Part shown: piece after piece, positions 23,801-33,560 of the stretch
Layout of the letters: each line of letters opens with the position of its first letter
How positions within the stretch are numbered: the first letter of the stretch is position 1
Assembly (NCBI RefSeq): GCF_037975245.1
Contig: NC_092569.1
Coordinates: 34,696,668 to 34,760,667 of the forward strand
Reading direction: 5' to 3'
From: Apostichopus japonicus
Lineage: Eukaryota > Echinodermata > Holothuroidea > Aspidochirotida > Stichopodidae
Length of the DNA stretch: 64,000 bases
The notes under the pieces: generated by a model
What the model was told of the DNA's origin: nothing
The model's database searches: none
The model's input: only the letters and a program-made list of their open reading frames with translations
Program-made: the position numbers and the translations under genes

Positions 23801-26619
23801 TGGTACTTAAATTTCACAATATTATAAATAATTGAATCAAATTTTCGTTTCGATAAAAGAAATCGAGATTCTATTTGAAATAACGACTTTGTATTACATC
23901 GCAATATATTGCTGTAATCAAAATTGAAGTAAATTTGTACAAAACTATTTAAAGTTGAAAAGGTGACATCGAGTAATCGGCCATACCGTCCATCCACCAG
24001 TATCAAGATCATTGTTACAGTAAGCCTCAAACGGTTCCGGATAGCCATCTGGTTTAATAAGATACACTCCAGATGTATTGTGGGTAGAGGAACATGCATT
24101 CGATACTTCTTTGCAATCTCTCGGATACGCAGGTTGTTGAAAAACCAAGTATGAAGAACCTGATGGAAATTAAAACAAAGTTAACATTTTATTGTGACTG
24201 AAAATCATTTTAGCTAACAAAAATATCGCCTAAGATGCTTTATCTCAATGGCCCCTCTCCATGCAGGTGTTAAATGGGTACATGTTAGGTAACTTGTCTT
24301 TGGGCGCAGTAAATAACTGCAGTCGTCTGGAGGGATTGTCTCTGGGACAGGTTATTATTGAACAGGGGTAATATAACGTCTGTAAAGCGCTTTGAAACCT
24401 ATCGCTGCATAAAAGCGCTACATGATACCAATATTATCATTATTATTTTTACTATCAGACTTTTTAGCTAATTTTAAGAGAACTGGTTTCGTAACTAAGC
24501 GAGTTAAGGCATTACATCAGTTTAAATATCAACTATTACTCAACTACCATATAGTCTAAGATGTTATTATATTAAATTCTCAGATGTAACTGTTTTGAAG
24601 CATTATATGTGATAGTTTTAAGCCTGCAATGGAATTTCAAAGACCAAGTAACTTGAATTTCTTTTTCACCAGGCTTCGGTAGTTATCAATCATACCCAGG
24701 TGAGATCAAAAGACTCACGAAAACAGGCAAATCCCACTGTTTAACGTAGCTGAGAAAATATCATGTGGCACGTAAGATATGAAAAGATCGAAAGCATACT
24801 ACTCAGAGGAAATCAACCTCGAAATAGATATTCGGAAATAGTGACACGATTGAAAAATAAAACGTCAAGAGCAACCATTAAAAAGCTAACATTTCCAGCC
24901 ATTCAAGTTGTCCAACTGAGGTGTTAACGTTTACATACATAAGTGATATAACTTACAGACTGAGGCTACTTCTTATGATAAGATAAATCATATAATATAA
25001 ATAAACACCTACCTGAAGATTTTCCCTCGGCACTGACGATTATCTGTGTAATAAAAGACATTTACTGAATACATTACAAGACATACAGAGCATTGCAGTC
25101 AACACTAAGCAGGGTCAGATTAAATCTTATGTTAATAAAACCAGTTTGATGGAAAGATAGAACTTTTTGCAAACTGGTCCAAAATATGTTAGTTTAAGAG
25201 TAAAGTCGATTTAAACTTTGGTAAATTCTCCGTATCACCACTTTAAATGATGTTTTCTTTGTCTATATGCCATATCTGATTCACAGGTCAATGATCATTT
25301 ACAGAGTACAACTTTCTTTCAAGGAACCATTAGATAACTGGCATTTTTCCGGTTTACAGCTACTCTGGCACATGATACGTATGTTCACGTTTAGAACAAA
25401 GGCAATAGCTGGCTGCTTCCTTGAACAGCTTTGTTGCTTAATGCAGACAGATGTTCTTTGTTCTAGTTATATTTTGACATTCGAACATTTCAGACAAATG
25501 TTGTAACGCAGATGTGTTTAACAGTCCTTAATAACACGTAGGGATTATTTACATCGTCCTAGCTATTCTTGTTGGACTAAGTTTACCGTGTCTTGATACC
25601 TACCGTGCACAATGAAACTCTGAGATTTGAAACGTGTCATGTTACTTGTAAGGTAAGTCCATAACCATAGATTTGTAACAATTGTAGCAGCGCTGCAGAA
25701 GCTCAGCTAAGCTTCTATTTGAAATCATTGTTTGTAGTGTTGTGCCGATATCGCCAATATCGGATCTGGCCGATATCTGATATTTCAATCCCAATATCGG
25801 CCCCATACCGATACCGATATTTTTAAGCAGCCAGAATGAATGTCAAATCGCACTTTAAGTCATACTTTAATACATGAAGTATCAGAATTATGATCGGCTA
25901 TCGTAAAATAGTATATTGCACAACCCACAAACAGTAACCACTTGATAACTCCACTGTGCCTAATCTATAACACTAGCCCTAACCTCTTTTTAACAGAACG
26001 ACCATAGTCCCCAACAAAATGCTATGCAAGAAGCTGTGTGCTAGCATTTCGTTCTAGGAAAAACACAAGTCCATTCTTCCTGTTACTTCTTTTGAAACAA
26101 TACGTTACTCTGTTACACCCAATATATTCAAAATTTAAGCTGCAAGTCTTAAACAAATTATCGTCACATAGAGCCATGAATTTCTTAGCAAAAGATGACA
26201 TCGAGTTATGAATAAAACTGACTTCATGTTGCGTATCCTGGCTAAAAACTTTCGATAGTTTTTGCACTTAACAGAACCAAAATTACAACATTTCTTTATT
26301 GTTTATATCTTCCGTAAAAAAATACCTTCCATTTGCCTGCTATACTGACAATTAAGCCTAGCCAAAATAAGCAAGCGTCTCGTCTTTGAATTTATTCGTT
26401 AACCTACCGGAAACATATTGTGATACACAAACTTGATTCTCAAAATACAATCTTTTCAACAGTTATGTTCTAACAAAATGCATCCATGATACTCCTTGCA
26501 GCTTTTTGAAAGATACCCAATTTTTGGACTTTTTCAGTAGGGGTATCCACGTGTTATAACTTTATTCTCACCTGAGGACTCAGAAGCACTGTGTTTGTGT
26601 AATCAGTTAGTACTGTAGT

Positions 26620-26687
<68 letters not shown>

Positions 26688-29600
26688 ATAGACTGGTGAA
26701 ATTTACTTTAAAGAGATACACAGACTGCTATTTACGTAACGTTAGGTGGCCTAACTGGTCTGCTTACAGACCGATATATCATTAGATTGGTAAATATTTT
26801 CAGGACTTGCGTCATGCTTGTTTGACCAGCTAGAACAGATTAATAAATCGTCCTAAGAAACGAGAAGTGGTTTAGTTGTTGGGGAAAAACGAAGCAAATG
26901 TTCAATATCGGTTTGCCGTTATTGGCAATGAAGCTAAGTTCTGCGGATACCGATATGCCGCCGATATTACAAATATCGGCCAATACCGATATCACAAACT
27001 ATTATCGGCGCAAAACTGGTTTTGATTGGCACTAGATCAGTTTATCTATTGGTTTGTTCGAAAGATATAACTTAAAATTCATAGGCGGGATAACGATGTC
27101 AATTCCTGACCTCATATCTCCTTTTCTCTTGCCTTATGCTCCTTATCATAGCAGACATAGTTCGTTGTAATGTTAGAAAGTTGAATTTCTTCAAAGTGGA
27201 AACACTGTCACGAACTTAATTTATGCAATAGATCGTTGTACTCATTGCTAGGAATAAAATATGCTCCATTGTAAAGACAAAGAACCAACAGCATTGCACT
27301 TCGTAGTTTATGTTCATGCAATGATAGAACGGAAACGTAAAAACAAAATATTCCTCTAATAAACCTGCTAAATGTTGTAGATATCACGTTTGAACTGTGC
27401 TGATCCAAAATTGCTCACGAAAATTTTACACATACCATACTAGAACGACCTTAAACTTCTTACAATCGACGAACCACATAAAAATGATAAAGAGCAGAAA
27501 TCGGAATTGGCTCCAACAACATAGGTCATATTCACACGTATTACATACATAAACTGTGGAAAGAGTCAAATTGGAAATATGAAGTACTTTTACAGAGAAT
27601 AACATCGAACTAGATTTACTTGATCAAGTCTCCCATGGGTGGAATTATGTCCTTCAATGACGGGGAATTAATATAGAAGACATTTTTCTACTCACATCAA
27701 AACGCATGCTCGTCATGAATACTAAAATATTGAAAAACAAATAACATGATCATTGCATATGATTGTGGCCCTCATTTTATAATGACTGAAATATTTACAG
27801 AAGCCCCTGTTTTTAACCCTCACATGACGACAAAAATATTCTTCCTGTACAGTTATGGCACAGCGAATGTAAGACAACCTTAGTAACGCTACCTCAACAA
27901 ATCTAAGTGGTACAGTACGAAAATATACGTTTAGCATTAAAGTTGTATCGTTTGTAACATGATGATTATGATAATGAATCGCAGATGAAAATTGTAAGAG
28001 ATAAAGAATTTCAATAGAACGAAAAATAAAAGAGAAAGAGGAAGTTAAGAAAGAAACGAGGAATTAATTATTTTTCTTTCAGACCAAGTCATTCATGACC
28101 AAAATTCCATAATGTGATATTGTTCGGCCATAGCGGATAAGAATTGAACAAATACTCGGCTTTAAAGTTGTAAAATGATAAAATATCGAAAACAGCTTAA
28201 ACAAAATACATGTTTGTTTAGTAATCCGAATAATAATGACATAGAAATGCTAGAACATTCGAGCATATGACAGAAAGACAAATACATATTTTATAGCTTT
28301 TCCAGTGAATTTAGACCATTCTCTGAATACACCTGAATAGCTTTGAAACGTCTAACATGTCAAGAGTTACTTTGTGGCACGATTTAGTATCCTTTTAAAA
28401 AAATATGGCCCTTGGATACTGAAAATGGTATCACACTTACCTAAAGTCATGATAAATTCAAATCTACATTTTATACTTTGCTGTTGCCAACAGAGTAAAG
28501 TACACAGTATACTATTATCTCAAATAACAGATTGAAGCGGTCAAGGCGATTTGTTTGGGATATATCCAAGGTTTTTTGTTGTCTTCGTTAATGTTATTCA
28601 GGAAGCACAGACGGTTTGCGACGTTATTGTTGTATCTGTATAAAACATTGTGTTTATTGTCACCGTATGCTGAGTATCACATGCCGTTTGTTCCCTTGAA
28701 TATAATGCTCGTTCGAACGATAGCGACAATATATGATATGGAGAAATTTAATTAGATATCCTTCAACTTATAAAGCGAATTATTACCGTACATGGAGAAG
28801 TAATAAATGTTATGATAATACTTTCTAGTTTTTGCAACGTGTTAGACAGAGACCTTTAAATACAGTGTGATGTATTTTATGTTGTTTAATTTGTAAAAGT
28901 CTATCATCGATGTTTTTAAACGATATAAGAAATGTTAAGTATGACACTACACCAAATAACCATATCACGAAGGGGTGGGCGGGGGGGGGGGGGTAGTCTG
29001 GTGGAGAGAGTGATTGATGGCCGCGAGAATTGTTGTTGAATATTTAATTCTTTACACGGTGAACTAGCCTTTCATATTCCCATATATGACAGAAAACATC
29101 ACTTTGAATGGTCATTAGAATGTTGGTGAACTGAATTGTGTCAAAATAATTGAAATGCAATTTAATTTTTCTCTAATTATGTTGTATTAATTGTTCTCTG
29201 CTTTGTTTAACTGCTATAGATGATGTATTAGTAAATGAAGAAAAGAAAAGAAAGAAAAAACTGAAAAGTATTTATATATAAGAGATCATCCACCAGAATA
29301 ATAATCAGTTTAGTTTTAAAGTTTTAGAAACGTTCTCTGCATCTGCATTGAGTTATTCCGCTAGTACTATGGCTTTCAATGCTTTTTGTATGTTCGTGTG
29401 AAATTTTAGATTTGCTTGTCGCAATATATCTAGAATACGGCTTATATTTGAAGCATTTATGTAATATAACTGATTTAATGGAAGAAAACGAGCAATTCTT
29501 TTGTGAAATTGTTTTGATTTGATTAGGCATTTATACAACGTTTAAACAGTTGTTATTGTTTTACTTTTAATACACAAATACTAATGATACATCTGACAAC

Positions 29601-32160
29601 GATTTTATTTTGAATATGATTTTATAACGACTATTCCATTGGAAAGAGACTTTCAATCCACTTATTCTTCTAGTTCAATAAATGAAAGATCGTGAAATAA
29701 CAGTATAATTTAAAAAAAATGCTCTTACAATACTATTAGTTGTAATTATTATCACTAAATCGCTAATGCTTTCTAGACGTAAACGTCGTTGCACATTTTA
29801 TTAAAATAAGCGACACGTAAATTAGAAATACACAGTTAAACAAGTCGCACACATTCGACAAACAATACGATACTTTACAGGTGTTTCATTTTAACTCACA
29901 AGAATCAAAGCAGAAGTTCAAACAGTGTGCAATGTTCATAAAAGTAATTTAAACGAAAAGTTATTTTATTGCTTCTTAAATTAATTTATTGAATGCCATA
30001 TGAGCATATTTAGGGATGTGCACATTTTCTGTTACTGTTTTATTAGTTAACGATTACTCAATTAAGTTTCCCATTCACAATCAAAATTGTATTTCTTCCT
30101 TTTAATTTCGCTCTTATCTTGGAATTGTAATACGACATTAAGTCTGAGTTGGTAGCAAGGAGTTTCCTTTGGTTACGTTATATTACTTCTCGAAATAATC
30201 ATTGAGTAAATCAATCTTATTTAACTGTCACTTTAAAAGGCTTGTGAATGTGATTTTCTTTAAAAACTTTATCATTTTAAATTAAATAATTGAACATGTC
30301 TTACATTTTATCTGCTCTAATATCCATCATATTTAAAATAACGGAGTATTTGGGATTAAATTTCCTGGGAATATCTAACAATGTAAAGGCTAACAGAAGG
30401 CAATAAGAAACACAAAAAGAAAGAAAAATTGGAAGATAGCCACCCGAATCGCCGGTGACATTTTCATGATCACGTATCATACCATTCTTTCGTATAAGCA
30501 ATTAAAACCAGAACGTACTTACTAATTTGTCTGAACAAATATATTTGTGATTTTTTTCTGGCATTTTGGAAGTCTTTTATCTTTGATAATAAAATAAGTC
30601 CGTGTAACTTAAGTTTTCTATTTTCAGCAGTACTTTAAGTTTCCATATATTAGTTTTAAATAAGATTGACGTGTACACCAGTTGGATTTGCTGTTTATTC
30701 AACTTTGTTTCCTTGAATTTGTACATATACAAAATAGTGATCTTAATATCATATTTTCAAAATACATTTCAAAGTACCTTTAGTTTTGTTGCAAACTGTT
30801 TTTTAAACTTGGCAACGTACAACGATAAATAATAAAGAGATCTCTATGAACATGTGAAGGAAGTAAATATTTAGGTGCTCTTTAGAAATTTAAATCTGAA
30901 AATGTTACGTTTCGATGATAGTTTGTAACAATATAATCAAACGTAAAACTGAGCATTTCTTCAAATTTGATTAAACCTGAACCACCCTTTCAAGTAATAT
31001 ATATCTAATTTGAAGGATGTACCTTGTCATGATAGTTTTGTTTACTGTAGTTACCTAACTGTTCACTATTTGAAATGGAAGTTAATTAAGCATCTTTGTG
31101 ATTGGATTATCACATAGATGCTTTTAGATTAGTTACCGCAGATGTTGCTTTAATGTATTCATAAGGATAAATTAGACAAGACGAGAAATAAAATGTCTGT
31201 TCGGAAATCATATCAAAATAACAGAGCTGAAAAAGGAAGTTGCCTTTATGCAGATGAAAATCAAATTATTCGTATGAAGTTTAAATCGAAAAATAAAAAC
31301 AAGGCATATAACAAATGAAAAAAAAAAAGGATTGTAAACATATAACGATACAAAAAGTACCGAATATCGCTCTGTATAGAGAGGGAATCTCATGATTGGA
31401 TTTTTAACAAGAAGAAAAATAAACTCATGATTCTAAAAAAAAATATATATATAGATAGTTAAGTTTTTAATTATCGCCGCTGAAATGAATTTCCAAAATT
31501 ATGGAGTATAAATTTATGAACTAGAACGATCTACATGTGAATGTAAGCTCACATATGAATTGAGTGCTGTAACGTGTTGGTAGGTATATGTCAAAGGTGG
31601 GGTTGGCTATTGGATATGTGAAGAGCGATATACTCATAAATTGGAAAGAAAAAGATTAATTTACTTTTAAAAATTGGTGTGTAACGAAAACACGTTTGAG
31701 ATGTATGAACGAGGTTTTTTCCAAGTATTTTACATGTGAGCAAATTTTAAAGAATACTGTATTTAAGCATAAAAGAACCGGTTAGAGCTAATCTTTTGTT
31801 TTATTCCAATATATGTTGTTAAATTGAAGTGTTTTTTTTTTAACAATACTGTTTTTTTCGCGAAGTTAAAAATTCTGAGTATTTTACATTGAAGGCCTTC
31901 AGATTGAAATTTATCAGGATTTTTTTGTTAGATAGTTTCCTATTTCTTTGAAGACGGTAACACTCATTTTGACACATAATGTAATATTAACAGAATTAGC
32001 TCAACAACACATTGACGCAACTTATGTTATTTTTGAAACAAAAGATATTCAATGGAATAAAATATAATATATATTAATAAATATTAAGACTTACCATTTC
32101 TGTTCCAAACGAGTTCCAAATAGTCAAAACAGTCATACAAACTTTGAAACACTTCTCCAT
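14456..32160 (-). CDS. Gene B: complete 905-aa secreted half-FReD / TIL / EGFx6 / FReD protein
   Basis: Thirteen coding exons: 32095-32160, 25013-25043, 23987-24159, 23337-23601, 22262-22473, 21621-21830, 20823-21032, 20031-20240, 19240-19449, 18445-18654, 17549-17857, 17043-17304 and 14456-14805. They total 2718 nt, an exact multiple of three ending in TAG. Approximate protein layout: signal peptide 1-27, half FReD 41-178, TIL-like module 179-249, five 70-residue EGF modules 250-599, sixth EGF 600-658, complete FReD 659-905. The terminal FReD is about 30 residues longer than usual because of insertions in the last exon. It keeps the calcium-site DQDND motif and both conserved Cys pairs. The protein is probably extracellular and multimeric. 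Sugar or microbe binding is the usual role of such lectins, but the specificity here is unknown. It is a tandem duplicate of gene A. Confidence 0.87.
14806..17042 (-). other. Gene B intron 12
   Basis: Holds the LINE relic at 15,785-16,490, inserted antisense to the gene, and a G-rich tract near 15,400. The rest shows no recognised feature. Confidence 0.6.
15785..16490 (+). mobile_element. 5'-truncated LINE relic (CR1/Rex1-like reverse transcriptase 3' end)
   Basis: Reads IIDFRRNTYPQPPVVV, VDRVTSYKYLGVVL and NDHLAW. After a frameshift near 15,908 it reads KLNSRLYCLRKM and FYNCTISGV, a TAG at 16,058 replaces Trp, and then come KKAERVV, LPCLKTNRYRDSFIPRAI. This is the classic C-terminal region of non-LTR reverse transcriptases. 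The 3' end has CCTTTGGGATCAATAAAGT then TTACTTACTT, as in CR1/Rex1-type tails. It is dead: frameshifted and with a stop. Confidence 0.82.
17043..17304 (-). CDS. Gene B exon 12: middle segment of terminal FReD
   Basis: 262 nt, phase 0 in and 1 out. Reads VFQRRSSASVDFYRGW, YKNGFGNKNQDHWLG, YQLRIDLRDS, YAVYSTFSI and YRLSIGRYSGNTG. These are the typical middle FReD motifs. Donor GTGAGT. An intron of about 2.2 kb carrying a LINE relic follows. Confidence 0.91.
17549..17857 (-). CDS. Gene B exon 11: EGF module joined to FReD start
   Basis: 309 nt, phase 0-0. The EGF part (CAERNGVRKCYCNPNYQGDG) matches the EGF-only exons, unlike the diverged EGF in gene A exon 7. The FReD part reads FPKDCYELYVSG, DGVYTIYPDG and VYCEMESNGGGWT. 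There is one extra codon (TSVFPK against TSLPK) at the join. Donor GTGAGT. Confidence 0.9.
18445..18654 (-). CDS. Gene B exon 10: EGF module
   Basis: 210 nt, phase 0-0. Reads CRNNRLVDESYQC, NSHATCAERNG and CYCNPNYQGDGETC, with tail HNCFVADIGSVLG. Donor GTCAGT. Last EGF-only exon before the EGF/FReD exon. Confidence 0.86.
19240..19449 (-). CDS. Gene B exon 9: EGF module, QII type
   Basis: 210 nt, phase 0-0. Reads VGDFYVNSRCTRRSTC, NNQIIKASYQC and SDHATCAERNG. It is the only QII-type exon in gene B and the best match to exon 6 of gene A. Its acceptor is TTCAG instead of the usual AATTAG. Donor GTCAGT. Confidence 0.86.
20031..20240 (-). CDS. Gene B exon 8: EGF module
   Basis: 210 nt, phase 0-0. 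Reads CRNNRLVDESYQC, NSHATCAERNG and CYCDQNYQGDGETC. The DQN change is unique among the array members. Donor GTCAGT. Confidence 0.86.
20823..21032 (-). CDS. Gene B exon 7: EGF module
   Basis: 210 nt, phase 0-0. Reads CRNSRLVDESYQC, SSHATCSERNG and CYCNPNYQGDGETC, with tail HNCFVADIGSVLG. Donor GTCAGT. It lies 798 bp from exon 6. Confidence 0.86.
21621..21830 (-). CDS. Gene B exon 6: EGF module, mosaic type
   Basis: 210 nt, phase 0-0. It combines a DF.VNSRC start and SDHATC, both features of the QII type, with the RLVDES segment of the other type. This suggests recombination between array members. Donor GTCAGT. Confidence 0.85.
22262..22473 (-). CDS. Gene B exon 5: TIL-like module
   Basis: 212 nt. 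Reads EWCPANEIF, ETCERTCEAPDTC, ESEQCVCVGDYL and QCIPLNQCNC. The tail CFVADKTSVLG is almost the same as the tail of the EGF exons. Donor GTCAGT. Confidence 0.82.
23337..23601 (-). CDS. Gene B exon 4: middle segment of the half FReD
   Basis: 265 nt. Reads VLQRRRSDSVNF, FRNGFG, EFWIGNEKI and YQLRMDFENV. As in gene A, it is followed in phase by the TIL exon and not by the FReD C-terminal exon. The reading frame is kept in both paralogues, which argues against a dead remnant. Confidence 0.88.
23987..24159 (-). CDS. Gene B exon 3: N-terminal segment of the half FReD
   Basis: 173 nt. Reads PRDCKEVSNACSS, SGVYLIKPDG, FEAYCNND and TGGWT. It differs from gene A at only a few residues (for example LVFQQ for FVLQQ). 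Donor GTATGG. Confidence 0.88.
24305..24455 (+). mobile_element. SINE-like relic in gene B intron 2
   Basis: Duplicate of the 3,900-4,075 relic. Here the end keeps AAAGCGCTTTGAAACC and AAAAGCGCTACATGA then an ATTATTATT tail, closer to an intact form. Confidence 0.42.
25013..25043 (-). CDS. Gene B exon 2: signal peptide end
   Basis: 31-nt exon, IIVSAEGKSS plus one base, with the same acceptor, donor and phases as in gene A. Predicted cleavage follows VSA. An intron of about 7.05 kb precedes it. Confidence 0.75.
25735..27012. mobile_element. CGATATCGG-type DNA transposon, both ends (gene B intron 1)
   Basis: Left end GTGCCGATATCGCCAATATCGG near 25,741 and an inverted right end around 26,905-27,005 (CCGATATTACAAATATCGG, ACCGATATCACAAAC). 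The left part is shared with gene A and the right end only occurs here. Family assignment to hAT is by resemblance. Confidence 0.45.
26623..26685. repeat. TA dinucleotide microsatellite
   Basis: Uninterrupted TA run of about 60 bp, in gene B intron 1. Absent at the matching place in gene A (about 6,265). Confidence 0.97.
32095..32160 (-). CDS. Gene B exon 1: signal peptide start
   Basis: Reads MEKCFKVCMTVLTIWNSFG, 66 nt, with a GTAAGT donor. An in-frame TAA lies 84 nt upstream of the ATG (32,245-32,247) with no other Met between, which fixes the start. Confidence 0.83.
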
Positions 32161-32233
32161 GATTTCGAGTTGGTATAAACGACACGTGAAAATATATTCG
32201 ATGAAGTGCAAGATGGCAAATGACACAGGGTCT

Positions 32234-32240
32234 CTATTTA
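32234..32240 (-). promoter_or_regulatory. Weak TATA-like site upstream of gene B
   Basis: TAAATAG on the minus strand, about 75-80 nt upstream of the ATG. The matching place in gene A reads GAATAG, so it is not conserved. Low confidence. Confidence 0.18.
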
Positions 32241-33289
32241 GGGGTTACCAACACCCTATTGAAATGACCGTTGTAGTATGGATGTCCATTAATGCCATCA
32301 TTTTATTTGAAATATGATTTGGTGAACAGCTTATACAAATGTGCTGCACATCTATAGTATTATTGGCTTGTGTGTAAAGAAGACTATTCGACATGCGCAA
32401 TCCAACTTAATATTATTTACAGCTCTATATATCTTGAACTTTTAAGTCAATAGTGCAGTAAGCTTCAGTTGCATTATGTTAAATTGTCCTTGTTCCGATA
32501 AATACAGCATACCACCTACTGTATGCTTATTGACTATCGTGCCTCTAGTTCCAAGGACAGCAACGGTATTGCAATTCAATCAATGTAAATGTATTTGGTT
32601 TTAAACGAATATTAATTACAATGATCACTTTTAATCTACATTACATTTAGTGTGGTTTATGTAAAAGTTATGTAGTTGTGTGCCAAACGACGTCAATGCT
32701 AGTAGGAATGTTGATTTACTTGTTCTGGTTAAGCTGCTATTACCGATATTTTAAGAAACATGTATGAGTAATTATTTTAGCTAAGTTACTTCGCTTTTGG
32801 TTGGAAGGCAAAATTAAAGCAGTAACGAAAGGACAGGAAGTGATACTACTAATATGCACTATATAACATGCATGAACTAGTACAATACATCTTATATACC
32901 GTAAAATTAACGGTATGATATATCCTATACTATCAATATGCATGTACAAATATCTAATTAACACAGTTTGGAACATTCGAAGTTGGTCAGTGGTACGCTA
33001 TATGAACAATACTTCCTTGTTTTATGATGCCTACATCACATCCTGTTTGCGGAATCGAGTATCCTCACATATGATTGAATAAACATTTCAGCTGTTACAC
33101 TGGGCTTTGACTAATTTGTTTATTGACTGTAAGAATTACATCAATAATGACTGTAAATTATAAGGAAAAATATTTTTCATTTATATAAGATATTTAATCA
33201 AGGAGCATGTCTTGACCTATGGAAAGGTAGGTTGGATATTAGATTTTTTCTTTTATACAAATTTTAAATGAAATGTATATCTGTTAACC

Positions 33290-33560
33290 AGCAGAGGCGT
33301 AGCTAGAGCTTATTTAGAGGCGTAGAGCTACTTTATAGGCGTAGCTATAAGTGGTTCTTTTAACAGTGGCCCCCATTTCTCAGGGGGCCCGAGGGTTGGC
33401 TACCAACTGAGACAACTGTCAGTGATGATTTTGCATGAATAATTATATGAGTACCAGCACGCCCACGCCATTCTATTATTGAGCTGACAGTGGCGTAGCC
33501 AGAGTAGAGAAAACGCTGTCCCTCCCACACACAAAACATTTTCAGGGACGAAAACTGGGA
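33290..33560. mobile_element. GGCGTAG-type dispersed repeat (copy 2)
   Basis: Same element upstream of gene B, with GGCGTAGCTAGAG and CAGTGGCGTAGCCAGAG closer to the consensus form. Confidence 0.35.

Larger units (their letters stand above)
25044..32094 (-). other. Gene B intron 1 (about 7.05 kb)
   Basis: Parallel to gene A intron 1. Holds the CGATATCGG-type element, the TA microsatellite, a poly-G stretch near 28,980 and no recognisable exon or ORF. Confidence 0.6.
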
